From: Hypholoma sublateritium FD-334 SS-4 | Lineage: Eukaryota > Basidiomycota > Agaricomycetes > Agaricales > Strophariaceae | Direction of reading: 5' to 3' | DNA length: 64,000 nt | NCBI GenBank assembly: GCA_000827495.1 | Contig: KN817533.1 | Coordinates: 361,936-425,935, forward strand | Shown: positions 21,798-33,981 of the stretch, one piece after another | How positions within the stretch are numbered: position 1 is the stretch's first letter | Layout of the letters: every line of letters starts with the position of its first letter | The notes under the pieces: model-generated | Databases searched by the model: none | What the model was told of the DNA's origin: nothing | What the model saw: the letters and a program-made list of their open reading frames with translations, nothing else | Position numbers and translations under genes: made by a program

Positions 21798-22534
21798 ATG
21801 TCTCCAATTCGGCAAGAATCGACGCAAATGCAGACGGAGCCCATATGTTGGAACATGTATGCACTTCATAATGGACAGATATCCAACGATAGCGTGTCGT
21901 CTCAGGACACGAAATACACCACATTGCCTCTATACGAGCTTCCGCAATCCAAATATTATCCAGCCAAGCGCAAGACTTTCACCCGATACATGAGCCCTAT
22001 AATCTTTCAAGACATCGACCTCGATATTCCAGGGATACCTCTTAAATCTCTGAAGGAAGATCTTTCACTACTGCAACCCAACATTGTTGGGGGCATGGAT
22101 CGGGTCTTCCGACGGTATCCTAACATGGAGAATATCAATTTGCGTATCATGGTATGTCTGACACCCGCGTCGATTTCATTACACCTGTTTTACTTGTATT
22201 ACAGTGGCCCGGATATACTCCACGCTATGGGACACAAACTGCGATTCAGTTCTCTATCGATACCACGCGTACCACGCGTGCTATGATAGCACAGATTGTC
22301 GGGCAAAAAGTGGCACAGTTCATGGCGGTCAGTGTCCAGATCCAGATTCCACTGTCCAAAATCAGGTGTTCATGGAGCTAAATTATCTTTCAGCGCGTTT
22401 CCGAGACTCCTTCGACACAAAAGCTCTATTCAATGGGTCCTGATGGCATTCAAATTAGCCAAGTGTTGCTCGCCGCGATCGAAAATAGTTATGACAATAC
22501 ATGGCAAGCAAGACTGTATATCATGCAGTCGTAA
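21798..22534 (+). CDS. LRIMWPGY-type protein (DUF6741-like)
   Basis: Three exons, 21,798-22,151, 22,205-22,327 and 22,394-22,534, all phase 0, give 205 aa. The centre reads INLRIM at the end of exon 1 and continues WPGYTP in exon 2, followed by TTRAMIAQIVGQKVAQFM. The C-terminus reads GPDGIQISQVLLAAIEN and ends WQARLYIMQS. This order (LRIxWPGY, a helix with a run of small residues, then a G-x-I-x-x-x-x-V-x-L-x-x-x segment and WQ near the end) matches a small agaricomycete-only family of unknown function that I recall as DUF6741; the name is from memory. No signal peptide. Expected to be intracellular. Confidence 0.65.
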
Positions 22535-23369
22535 CTTTATGCAGGCATATAGTATAATTTTATGTTTATTATAATAGGTAGTATCTAATTTTTCTGAGCT
22601 TGTATAAACTTATGGTGATTCAGAGAGCAGTCGCTCTGCACGAGCATTCTTTTGCCGGAAGGTGCCGGAGAAATTCCCACGCCATGTTCAACCGTTCGCT
22701 CAACCACTCCAGTTTGTTGCACAACTTGAAGTTGTTCCCTCATCCATCTGCATCAATCATCCGCACAAGCCCTGGAGTAAAGATTGAGCTTCTCGCAACG
22801 GAGGTGGTGGTGGAGTTATCCTTTCCAGCGGTTAGCATTATATCCGTCTATTCTTGAGGCTTCACTAAGGTTCACCGTTCACGTAAGGTGCCCCCCATCC
22901 CGTATGCGCTCGTGCCCACGACTTCACCTCCGAATTTGATCGGCAACGTTTTCTGCTTCAAAGAAACTAAATGAATATCGAATGTACACTGCAGCTGCAT
23001 GCACTCTCCGAGTCCCAGCTTCCGGTCGCAGTACTCATTGGGCGCATACTTGATACAAGTCCTAGCGCTCCACCTCTCCACCCTGACGCAAGCGTCTACC
23101 TAAAACCCACAGAGCAGCAGCACTGTCCGGGTCCTTTAGAGCTCGTTGGCTGGACGGAGTCAAATGTCAGCAACGATGGTTTTCATCTTCTCGGAGACGT
23201 GCCGCTAAACATCGCAATCGTACCGTTTGGAAACTCTGCACACCTACAGTCGGCGATGTGTTTTTGTTTTATTTCACTAGAAGTGGTTCGTCAATGACAC
23301 ATGGTCCAACAATAATGTCCAATGAAATTCATGTAATATCACAGATCTTACCGATTTGCGACAACTTAA
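22535..23369. other. Intergenic
   Basis: No recognised gene. Several short open frames with hydrophobic or proline-rich stretches are present, none with family resemblance. Confidence 0.4.
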
Positions 23370-23740
23370 CTTGACAAATCCGGGGACGTTAGGTCTACGA
23401 TATACAATGGACGGCGACATCTAAGCTGTGGCATTGGACGTGTTTTCCCTACAGGAGAATCTATCCAATGAATCTATCTAGCCCAACTATCTGCTCTACG
23501 CCCCAGCCAACCTGACGGCCGGGCCGCACACGCTGGGCGTCAAGGTACTGCAGACGACAAACCTATCCTATATATTCGACTACATCACCTTCATCGCGTC
23601 AGGCCCGCCTCCTACTACTGATCCGTGGGCAACACTGTCGGTGGTATTGTGGAGAGGCTTGTGTTTATCTTATTTGTCATACTACTCCTTGACTGCGTGG
23701 CCGTATGCGTGCGGCGCGGAAAGCGTCAAATGAAAAGAAC
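23370..23740 (+). pseudogene. Relic of two-domain membrane protein family
   Basis: Reading through stops, the frame gives LGLRYTMDG, then an in-frame stop, then LLYAPANLTAGPHTLGVKVL and FDYITFIASG. That is the second binding domain and its typical end in the family represented intact at 24,562 (compare LAAGQYTLVVEVLQ and VDYITYLPS there). At least two stops interrupt it, and no intact upstream domain was found. Confidence 0.55.
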
Positions 23741-24561
23741 AAATTTCGTGAGTACTTAGCTTCCTTCTGCCAAGATCTAATTACTTATAAGATAGCATGC
23801 ATTCGCAGCATATCCCTTTCAGGAAGGGATGCCGTCGGGTCCGGTCGGGAGATCGTTCCCTATCGCATCATCATCCCATCCAGGATACGAAGACGGCATG
23901 AACCTTGGTATATGATATATGTCATGGTTAGACATATATCCCTTTGAGCTAGAGCGAGTCATTGAAACAGCTTGCGAGTGAAGTGCGGAAGCAGGAGCGA
24001 CGATAATAACATAATCGTGAATGTGTAGAGTATGTAGCTGATTTACACGAGTTATGTCGATCTCAACCGGCACTGTTAATTTTCCGACATTCATTTTCAC
24101 GTCCGCCGGCAAACTTGTTAACAGACCAGAAATAGTGTCTTCAGATTAGATAGCTCGTTGCGTTTCATGAATCTCACTGTACCTGCATCGCAGTCTATTA
24201 GATACTCGCACACGCTGATTTGAAAGCATGTACATGCTGCCAGGTAAAGATAGCACAGAGCTACAGTACATCCTCCCGCATTTGGAAGAAAGAAGAACAC
24301 TGATAAGTCATCGACCTCTTTTGGTAATATCGGCGGCGGTCAGGCGCACGCACTCGGGCTTCATATCCACTCCTCGCACGCAAATTCTCTCATGCCGGCG
24401 GAGTAGAGTGCGGAGCCGCTGAATGCAGTGAAGAATCAAGTGAGCCCTATATTTATGTCTGCAACGCGGCTCGATAGGCCGATTCCTGGGAGAGTCCTGA
24501 CAACGTTAGAGTATAAAGATAAGACGCTTTACACGAAGAACATATAGTTTATTTCTGCGTC
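23741..24561. other. Intergenic
   Basis: A minus-strand frame (24,112-23,819) with VKMNVGKLTVPVEIDITRV looks protein-like but could not be linked to other exons or to a family. A TATA box (TATAAAG, 24,512-24,518) precedes the next gene by 44 bp. Confidence 0.35.
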
Positions 24562-25737
24562 ATGTCCGCTACTCCTCAGGTTTCGCTAATCATAGATGAC
24601 ACAGTAAAAAGCCATTTCGAATTCCCTAGCAGCACCGTTGCGCCTTCGTTTGTACCATTATCTGTGTTCTACGGTTCCTCTGCCGAGATGCCGGGACCAT
24701 CATTAGAGGGAACGACCGCGACCTTCGTGAATATTTTGTTCGATGGTGAGATTCATTTGTCATTCCTACTACGTCTGTAATTGCTCAGTAGATAATTATA
24801 TAGGGACATCAATTATGCTGTACGGAAATGTTTCTCAACAGATTGAGAATATGAGCATGATTGTTGATGGAGCTAATCCAATACCGTTTAATTATGACGG
24901 TCCCCGGCGGTATGGCTTATTTTTTGAGCTTCCAACTCTGGCCGCAGGTCCCCACAATGTCACCCTGTCAAACGTTACCGATGTGTCCATTGATTTTGCT
25001 GTTATCAGTGCCAACTTATCCGCCGGCATCGCCTCTCAGCTGCCTATCATTATAGACGACTCCGACCAAACAGATATCATATATACAGGACAAGGTTGGA
25101 CGTCCTTAACTGAGGGAGAACAAAGCAACTTCCTCGTCCTCAACTCGCAACCTGGTACTGATGCCACTCCATATAATGATTCTGTCCACACAACGTCTGG
25201 AATCGGCGATGGATTTAACTTCACGTTTATTGGAAACGGTACGCTGGACAATTCATTCAATGACGTAGATTAATCATTTGCATTCTCACTCTCAATATTT
25301 GACCAGACCTTACAATTTATGGTATCATGAATTGGACGGCGATTGGGAGCTTGAGTTTGCGCTTTGCTCTGAACGGCTCTTCGGACGACCAGGACTATGC
25401 CGTCGTGGTCGATGATGTCCAATTTTCGCAAGGGCTCACTCAACCTAATTTTCCCTGGTATCAAACACCGAGTAATCTTGCTGCTGGACAATACACACTG
25501 GTCGTTGAAGTTTTGCAATGCCAGAATCTTCCCTTCACCGTCGATTACATCACGTACCTGCCGTCAAGTTTGTCCTCAATCCCGGGTTCCTCAGTATCTA
25601 CAGGCGGGCCGTCGTCTACAAAAAGCTTTATTGTGGCTGGTATTGTAGGTGGATCGGCATGCTTGCTTCTGGTATTCTTTCTATTTGAATACATGGGCCA
25701 TCGAAAACGACAAGTGAGGATGCGGTTCAGTGAGTGA
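24562..25737 (+). CDS. Single-pass membrane protein with two beta-rich binding domains
   Basis: Three exons, 24,562-24,745, 24,804-25,238 and 25,307-25,737, join in phase and give 349 aa. Domain 1 (about 20-165) contains GTSIMLYGNVS and LAAGPHNVTLSNV. Domain 2 (about 170-300) repeats the plan with FTFIGNDLTIYG, YAVVVDD and LAAGQYTLVVEVLQ, ending VDYITYLPS. A Ser/Pro linker (SSIPGSSVSTGGPSS) leads to one transmembrane helix (FIVAGIVGGSACLLLVFFLF) and a short basic cytoplasmic end (HRKRQ). This is a large agaricomycete family resembling tandem galactose-binding-like folds; ligand and role are unknown. Many family members have a longer cytoplasmic tail, so this one may be truncated at the 3' end. 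The N-terminus lacks a classical signal peptide, as is usual in the family. Confidence 0.8.
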
Positions 25738-26935
25738 ACTTTCTACTAAAAGGTTGCTAAAGGGAAGATTGCATTTTAACGGCATGCTTACGACAGAGTA
25801 TCCGTTCCAGCAAGGGATTCGGCCTAGAAATGCAATACGCCTCGACTCAATTCCTTAGGAAAGCGAGGAAATTCCACAGAGATGTCCCTAAACTACGATT
25901 GTGAAGCTTAGGAGTCTCCTATTGTCCTACAACATCGCACTCAGTATTTACACATATTTCTATCGAATTATTTGATCCTGGGCTGTTGAGAAGTATACGT
26001 GGCTACTATTTCTGGAATTTGAATTACGCGCACAAAATCGATTGTTCAATTATCATCACCCCGCTCTCCTTTCAAGTTTGTATCAGCAACCGACGCAGAG
26101 GTCGGAGTCTCCGTGGGAGCCTCTCCGGCCCGGGAGCAGGTGCCGCCCTGCAACGGCCGTCCGGCCCATGACGTGGCTTGGAATAGACCATTACAATGAC
26201 CTCCGTTTGTCCTGTTATCGCTCCATCTCCAGAGGGAACACCCGAATTTTTCCTCAAAGAAAGGCTGCTCAAAATCTCACCTCGATTACACCTCGGCCAT
26301 ATCCACAATCGTCTTTGTCCGCACCCTAGGCGACGCGCCGCTCAATCGCTCTGAACTCCCCGCAACCATCTCAACCCTCCCGCCGCGCGTCCCAGCGCAC
26401 GAGAGTTCTATACCTTCGATGCCGCAATCCGTCGTTTCTCGATACATATTTCCATCGAACGTTTCCGAACCTCCCAAGCTTGTCCGCGCGTGGCGTGGAG
26501 ACGGATCAGCGTCGTCTGGGACGACAACCACCTCCTGCGATTCCTGAATCCTGGTTGCTGTTTGATGATTGCCGTACTGGATGACTGCATGCACCTGGAG
26601 GATTTTCCTATCTTTTCTGCTAGATAGGCAGAACTGACTGGGTCGACACATTGCAGCCCGCAATGTACCTTCAAGCAGAGCTTGACCGATACCGGCCACT
26701 TCCAAATGTACTTATAAACGAGGCGATCAACATCGATAGTCATTCAAATTGCAACAGACAGCTTGTTCCCAACGCACTGCATTGTTCGAGCGTCATCTGT
26801 GGCATTGATTAGGTACGATGCCACACTCTGAAGCCACAAGCATGCCACTGATTCGTATATAGATAAACCAGGCCCGTATTCCGTTTTCGTACCTCGACCT
26901 GCATAACCACATCAACACTTTCAAAGTACACGCAA
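25738..26935. other. Intergenic, possible tail fragments
   Basis: Short open frames at 26.0-26.17 kb (with RRRGRS) and 26.28-26.55 kb (Ser/Pro-rich) could be remains of a cytoplasmic tail of the upstream membrane protein family, but no joined exon chain is supported. Confidence 0.3.
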
Positions 26936-28379
26936 ATGTTTACCACATTCAAGTCGGTATACCAAGGCGTATCACAATCAACGCAGGAACGCATCACCCG
27001 CCTGACCGACACCAGGGCGTCAGCCGTCCTCGAAGGCCGCGCATCCCCGAGAAGTTTCGCGGACCTCATGGAGGCCACGCCGCTGGAGCTGAAGCTTGAA
27101 CATGTGCGTTTATCCCTCCCCGCTCATACGCTGATCTTACAACGAAAAAAAAACTGAAAATGCCAACGTAGATATACCCCTTACTCGACCTCGCCGACCT
27201 CGTGCACCTCACCCAGACCTCGCGCGAGCTCAAGGACCTGCTTCTTGCACCATACGCGCAGAGCGTGTGGCGCGCGGCGCGCGCGAAAATGCGCGGACTG
27301 CCTGAGTGCCCGGACGATCTGAGCGAGGGGCAATATGCGGATCTGCTCTTTGGGAAGGGGTGTCATGTATGTTTTGACTCTCATCTTGGTGGGTATGATC
27401 GTCACTGATTGATGGGGCATTCGCGCTCAGATGTGCAATAGTGAAAAAGGGGAATACACTTTTTGGGAGGTTCGCCTGCGCATGTGCTATACGTGCCTCA
27501 GCGTCGAGTGCGTATCCTCTAAATTGTCTTCTCACGTTTACATTGCTCATTATCTTTTCAGAGGACGTGTCATATCCTCGTATCTGAGGGGGTCCTGCTA
27601 CACCCGCGGTATCTACCCCGAAGAGCTGGCACCTATCCTCCCGATGGTTGTACATCGCTCCGGTACGCTTTACTTTGTCGGATACGTGCAGATATTTTCA
27701 ATGTTCATCTGCACTCGGGTGTATATATAGGGAATATCGTGACGTACTTCACCCACAGTGCAACGGCGACAACGACGCTTCAAGCGTATGCGGCGGTATT
27801 TCGTCGGGGGGATAGCAAAGAAGCCGCGCGGTGGCTCTCGCGCACGATGGAGGCGCTAGAGCCTTTGTACGCGGTACGTGCTGCGGCCCATTCATCGAGT
27901 ACTTATCTTGACTATGACTGCAGCATGCCGAAGCGTGCAAGGCGTGGCTTCATGAGTTCCACAGGAAAAAGGCGATGGAGGACAGGTACCTCGTCAAGCG
28001 GCAGAAGGAATGGTGCGTGTTACTATCAGATAGTAACGCTGATGGACGTATCACTGATGTCTGGCGATCTCTTCTGATTATTAGGGTCGTGCATTTGGTA
28101 GAGTCGATGAATTGCTCCGACACATTCGCTGCGATGCGCGCGGCGCGGTTCATTAACGGCGCGCCGCAGGAAATCCAGGAGGTGGAAGCGCTCTGCCAGA
28201 GGCCGTTCACGCGCGAAGGTGTGTTTGGATTCTCAATCTCGTACGTTCGTGCGCGTGGGGTGCTGATGCGTGCTGTTTGATTATCTGTAGGGATGCAGGC
28301 TATTCGGTTGATTTTGGAAGACGCAGTGGATCAATTCAAAGGAATGCGAGATGGGCGGATGCGCAGTCACTTATGGTGA
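26936..28379 (+). CDS. F-box protein
   Basis: Eight exons (26,936-27,103, 27,172-27,366, 27,431-27,507, 27,562-27,662, 27,731-27,873, 27,924-28,012, 28,085-28,218, 28,291-28,379) all join in phase, giving 331 aa. The F-box spans about residues 46-90: ATPLELKLEHIYPLLDLADL, VHLTQTSRELKDLLL and VWRAARAKM. A short zinc-ribbon-like part follows (GCHMC...MCYTC). The remainder is helical and charged with LVKRQKEW. F-box proteins recruit substrates to SCF (Skp1-cullin-F-box) ubiquitin ligases through the F-box; agaricomycetes carry hundreds of such variable receptors, and the target here is unknown. No promoter element beyond a weak TATA near 26,855 was seen. Confidence 0.85.
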
Positions 28380-31229
28380 TGGTTCGAATAAACGTCGCCG
28401 TTCTGAATACATAATTTGTGGTGAAGCTCGGCGCGTCCACCGCTTACCAGCTCCCTCGTTCCAATTTAAATATCGCCTATAGATTTAAACAATTGATGTA
28501 TGCCACTTCATTCATGATTTTCATAATACTGTGTGTGCGTAGTCCAAACAGCGGCCAGAGGGCTCAACAGCGATCCACAGGACCAGCGAGCGGCCACACC
28601 CGACCGTCATCATGATGGCGTCCGTACAAATCAACTGGGTCGACATTTGTTCCCAGCTAGGCGGGGTTAACATCCGGTGCCCAACAAAGTTCTGTTAGAT
28701 ACATACGACTCCACGCACGCGAGGCAAGTCCGGAAGGCATACGCAGCCTTAATGTACCCATTATATTACAGCAGCAACGCGAGGACTATAACTGCACTCA
28801 TGTATTAGCACAGACTTAGTGGGATATTTGGCATCGTGATCTAGTGTCCAAACTCGTCTGTTTCTGCGAATGAAGAGCGGATTCTCTGTTCTTTTGGAGG
28901 GGTGGGACATATAGGTCGTCTCGAATCGCAACTTGTTCCTTAGGGTGGGCGAGATACCTACATTTAAGCTGATGACGAGCGCCTTCGCCCTGCGTGTTTC
29001 TGAAGATTACGCATATACGGACGAACCTCGCAATAGGCGGAGAGATATCGCGCGCAGCAATATCCTGCGCAATGCAGTTGGGATCTCGCAGATTACCAGC
29101 ATTCGCTCACGCACCTCCTCGACCGAACAGATCCTTGCGCATACTGGCTCCCACATTTCGGTAACCACATCCTCATAGCCTGGGGACATCGGTGTCCGCA
29201 GAAGCGGCGCCGTGTCTGGGAATACCACGAGCAGGGACGGGTGAGAGATCAGAACCAGCGGATCCGGATTGTCGCATACGCGTACGCACTTGGGGCGCCT
29301 GCCGCTTCTCGCGCATGGACATGTTTCGGTTACACTCTATCCTAGAGCGGGGAGAGCGCGCCCATAATGTGCGAGCGCACGGGTGGCTGCCCCCCTCATG
29401 GAAGGCATGGGCGAACCCGTCCAGGCGGCGAGCGGGCGGGGCGACGGTGTCGCGCATGGGCTGTGATGTGCATGGAATAGGGGTGGTACGCAGGAGAGCG
29501 CCTGCGCGCATGACGGAAGGGGAGTTACATCGCACTTCCGGCGACCGACTGGCTATGATGGCCGCCCACCTGTCTGGGACGCACGGTGAAGCCCCATGCG
29601 AGCTCTCGCCCATGCGCACCCAGAATATGAGCGTTCCGCGCTCCGCCCGCGCTGGGTGCTGTGAGTATAAGCGAAGCTATGCACGCGTGCGGACGGTCTT
29701 CTTCAAGCGCCACCACATCAACGGGGCGGGTACGGGAAGCGGCACGCTCCGTAGATGCTGCGTCAAGCAGCGTCCGCGCGGGGTGTGGCGCAGTGTTCAG
29801 GAATCGTGGAATGAGGCGGGAAACGAGGCGGGTATACAATTGGGCGGAGGAGCGGGCACGGAGCACTATATGCATGACTGAGCGGAGTGAGCGTACGCGC
29901 GCACCATCGCGCGAGAGCGCAGTTGACGTCCCGCAGGCACAGTGATAAACTTCGCGGGAGATGAGCGGGACTCCAATGACAAAAAGGAGGAGGGGGAGGG
30001 GAGGGAGATAGCGCGTGAGACCCTTGCCGCGTGCACGGACGGGATTTCTATTTCAACTTTCGAGAGCGCGGTGCGAACGTTCGCGTGCGAGGGCCCGCAG
30101 AACGCTGCGTCCCGCGATGGATGGACGCCCCGTCCAGGCGGCGTCAGGCGACGATCGACGAGATAGCGCTGAAGGTGGCCGGCGTGACACAAGGCCCCTG
30201 TTGAGGAACGCAGATCAACGTAGATCGGCTGGGGTGCGTTGAGGTCGGGTCGGAGGAGCTGTGTGCAGACGGAGACGGCGTATGGACCGAGCGGGAGCAG
30301 GCTCTAGAGGAGGGCATATGCGTGCGCATCAGAGGGGTGCGGGACGTCCAAGGCAGGGGCGTGCACGGCGCGGGCTGGATCGAGGGCTCATCGATATCGA
30401 TCATCGATCATCTGCGGGGCGGGGCGCAGCACATTGCCCCGGGCTGAGCGTAGAGCTCCGTCGTGACGAGTTATACGAAGAGTAGGCGGCTGTGTTGGTG
30501 TCGGCGCGGTCAGGAAGAGATTGCGGTGGGGCGTCGAAAAGGTGGTGTGAGAGCGTCGGTTTCAAGCAGATATAGCGAGCTTTCCGAATTCCCCTGACGT
30601 CACTGGCTGTGGCCGAGGCCTGCCTGCCTCGAGGCTCGCACGCGTACTGATATCCACAGCACCCGTCGCTGGTTTGCTTTCCCCTGCCTGCGTAAGAATA
30701 GATCCCAGAGATATACGCGTCGTGGGCTCGATGACGCGTTCTGCACATGCGCACGGAGCGGCATGCCCGTCTATACGCGTGCGAGTCTTCGATTTTTCTT
30801 TAGCGGATAGCGCCCCCCTCATGCGAGCGCGCGTAGGCGGCTGCTCCCCGCGGGAATGGGCGCACCTGGCCAGGCGGCGGGCGATGCGATCGTACAACGC
30901 GCGATGGATGTCACGGAAAGTCGCTGCGTGCATGTGGTTAGTGGCCCGGGTGTTGGCGGCCAGTCAACGCAGACACGCTGCGCGCGCATGAATCTCCAGG
31001 TTGCTATTTATCGCCGGAAGGGGCGCTCTCCGTGCAAGCGCACGCAGGCGGCTGCTCCCGGAGATAAGCGAACCCGTCCATGCGCGTGGGGTGATGACAT
31101 AGCGCAGCGCTCGGTGGTGGGGATGGAGATGGGGATGGCACGGCGGAGGAGGGCGCGGCTGCACGCACGGGTGCCACATCGCACTGTGGATTGTCCACAA
31201 ATCTGGGGGTGCACGGCGTAGCCTTATGC
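28380..31229. other. GC-rich repeat region without recognised gene
   Basis: From about 29.0 kb the sequence is GC-rich with open frames on all strands and no family match. It holds three copies (around 29,345-29,440, 30,790-30,890 and 31,008-31,090) of a dispersed motif whose core is GGCGGCTGCTCCC. A perfect CRE site (TGACGTCA, 30,595-30,602) lies upstream of TATATC on the minus strand, like the promoters at 47.6 and 61.6 kb. A minus-strand frame at 29,228-29,007 (YEDVVTEMWEPVCARICSVE) looks protein-like but is isolated. Confidence 0.4.
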
Positions 31230-32990
31230 ATACGAGCCGCATCCGGTACATATCCAGAAGACGAATACTCCGCGTGTATGAAAGCATATGCATGCTCCAA
31301 TGCCGAGAACAACGCGCGCGAGGGGTACGCGTTGAGAGAAGAGCGACGCGGGAAAAGGAAGACGAGTATTCTTAGAGGACGCCCGTTCAAGCCCCAGCTC
31401 ATCGCTATAGGTCATCGGTGCTACCCCAGATTCCCTGGGTGTCCGCGCTAGCCCCGGCCACAGTGCGGGTGCGGCCGCCGGCGCCTCTTCGTCGACGCTG
31501 TGGGTTTCGAGACGCGGGATTCGAAGATGAGTTCGCGTTCGAGCGCGCCGCCGGGGCGGACGTTGAAGATGTCGAGGAATACGAGGCCGAGCAGCAGCTG
31601 TTCGCTGTTGGGGGAGATGTCAAGTACGCCGCCGACGATGTAGAAGATGAGGTCAGAGGGGGACGAGGTCGGTGCGATCCAGGTGAGCGCCGATAAGGAA
31701 GGAGATTGTGTCGAGGACGTCGTACAGATTGGGGATGTCGATGAGGAGATTGTGGTGGCAGCCGGCGAAGTCAAGGATGGCGATGACGTTGACTAACTTC
31801 ACGCTCGAGGACGTCGATGACGCCGATTTCGCGGACGACTTCTAGATGCAGTCGTGCACCCGGTTCCCCCCCTTTCCCACTGTTCTCGTCGTTTTCGTTC
31901 TTCATATCTATCGAAAGACGTGAATAACTGTACGTGTATTGTCGTTGTCCATAATTGGCCTTGCTTGATTCGTGTCATATTTGGGGTCAGGGTAGAGCAC
32001 GGGCTGAAGATAGTTCGCGCGTGCTGGAAGGATGGGTATCACTGGACGCCTGATCGATGATCGATGATCCACGGATCCGATTGCAGGAGGTAGTGCGCGG
32101 CATTGAAGAGAGCAGAGGCAGTTATTGACACCTACACCCAATCAACGTATCAGAGAACAGCCTTTTGTGGACGGATTCTCGGGCTCACAGTCGTCTGGAC
32201 CTCCCTATGGCTAACTGGGTCGGTGTTCGGTCAAAGGCTGAGCGCAAACCGTGGTTATTTCTATGTTCCGAGGCTTCCGCGACGAACATGATCACCAGTC
32301 AGCAGTCGGAGCACCAAGCGAGGAAGTTCAGCATGGTCGCGAACGGCGCGGTTATCGTATGTCGTGATGGAAAATAAGCCCTGTAGACGGCCAGAGTGCG
32401 GCAGAGCTGTACTGCGACGTAGCCAAGTACTACGACTGATCAAACAAATATCGCAAACAAATATTAGCGCGGTACACGTGTAGGGCGTCGAGGCTACTCA
32501 CGTTTCCACCGAAGTACGAAGCTTCGGGTAGCGGCGAGGGAGAAGTGCTTCTTGAAGAGCGGCATATCCATCGTTCATACACCCCGCAATCGATGCGAAA
32601 AGGAACAAGCAAACACGTAGATGCGAATTTGATAGTCGTGCCCTGCTACCGTCAAATTATAGGACAGTTATGCATAATCAAGGACACAGGAGGTAAAGAG
32701 AGAACATGAAGCACTGCCAGACTTGCGGCGGGCGCAGGTTGGGCGCAGGTCGACGTGGTGGTGAATGCAAGGGGATGACGTTGAAAACAAATGTCGACTC
32801 GATTGAGCGTGTTGCGGCTTATTTGGTGTCTTTACGGACCGGTGCATCCGAACTTCTTGAACACCGCAGCCAGGCAATGTACTCACAGCAGGCTCACAGT
32901 CCTCCTCTTACATTTCCAGCATGAGATAGCGCCCCGTAACGTCAGTCAGTTGCGCCTTTTTACATATTCAAGCGCGGGCTGAGCCTGGCC
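31230..32990 (+). repeat. Diverged segmental duplication, copy A
   Basis: Aligns with 52,320-54,340 in the same orientation. Shared landmarks in order are ATGCTCCAATGC.GAGAAC, GTTAGAT-like GACGTTGACTAACTT, CGATTTCGCGGACGA.TTCT, ATCGATGATCGATGATCCA, ACTGATCAAACAAATATCGC and ATTGAGCGTGTTGCGG.TTA. Many substitutions and indels separate the copies, so the duplication is old. Confidence 0.8.
31418..31845 (+). pseudogene. Relic of an acidic-tailed protein (copy A)
   Basis: Plus-strand frames give VEDVEEYEAEQQLF, YAADDVEDE and further on VKDGDDVD, separated by frameshifts and ending at a stop near 31,844. The composition resembles the acidic tails of the secreted proteins at 5488 and 17,091, and the 3' flank has a similar pyrimidine-rich TTTTCGTTCTTC end. 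The homology is not proven. The reverse strand reads hydrophobic (FYIVGGVLDI) merely because Asp/Glu codons reverse to Val/Ile/Leu/Phe. No start or signal peptide remains. Confidence 0.3.
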
Positions 32991-33981
32991 TGACCAATTC
33001 AAAAGAACACGTGGAGTCCACAGCAGCGCACCTTCATCCCCTTCCTCCGCGTGTACCGCCGTAAGCAGTTGTCCTTTAGCCAACCTTTAGCTTTCATGTC
33101 ATAGTACGCGAATTCAATCAGAACAAAAAATGTTCTATACTAAATTCTGAGTACACGCGCACGTCTGTGGTGTACCAGCGCATCATGTAAGTTTGCTTAT
33201 AACGCCCGCTTTCGCGGTACCACAATGTATATATGCAAGCGAAAATCATATAACCATTCCCATGCAAGCAGACCTTCGCACTGTTTGTCATTACTTATAT
33301 TGAATTTGACACGGAATCGCTCAAATATCAGTGCTAAATCAGATACTGAGATCTGTCATTATTTATATAGACGCGCAGATAACCAGCGATCCAGCAGCTA
33401 TCTCCCAACATACATTACCACGAATCCTAAGATACTAGCTGTGTGCAGCGCAAACTGATCATTGACGGCAGGAGGTTTCCAGAGCGCGCCTAAAGTGAAG
33501 AGCCCGAGATCCACAAACATTTGGAATGATCAAGTATCCAAAGGCGACGAACAGCCAGTATATACTAGTGTGATCACCCCGCAGTCACGCACGCTCGAAA
33601 ATCGTACCTGTAATAGCATCAGAGATCCTGGATTTAATCTATGCAGCGAGGTCACACAGGATTATCAGAGCGAACACTTCAGAGCAGTCAACAGCATGAA
33701 GCAGGACCTCAACCAGAAGTCCCACACCCCCAAGAATTAACGAGACATATGACCGTACGATGACAGAGTCACGGCTGGGAACATTCCATCTTGTACCAGG
33801 AGAATAAGCGAATGGACGGATATTTTGGACCACGTACACGTCTCTATGATAGACATCTTCGACGTCGCAGGGAAACATGGGCCGATGGAGATTCAACGAG
33901 GCTACACAAGGAACACAAGCACTAACAGAAACATCGGCTCTTCTAGACGTGCGCTTATTCCCAACGAAGACTACGACGGTT
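32991..33981. other. Intergenic, nothing recognised
   Basis: No gene, repeat or RNA identified. Confidence 0.4.

Noticed and set aside
31448..31774. Hydrophobic minus-strand frame (FYIVGGVLDI)
   Set aside because: Asp/Glu codons read backwards give Val, Ile, Leu and Phe. The frame is broken in the duplicate at 52.6 kb and has no start or promoter.
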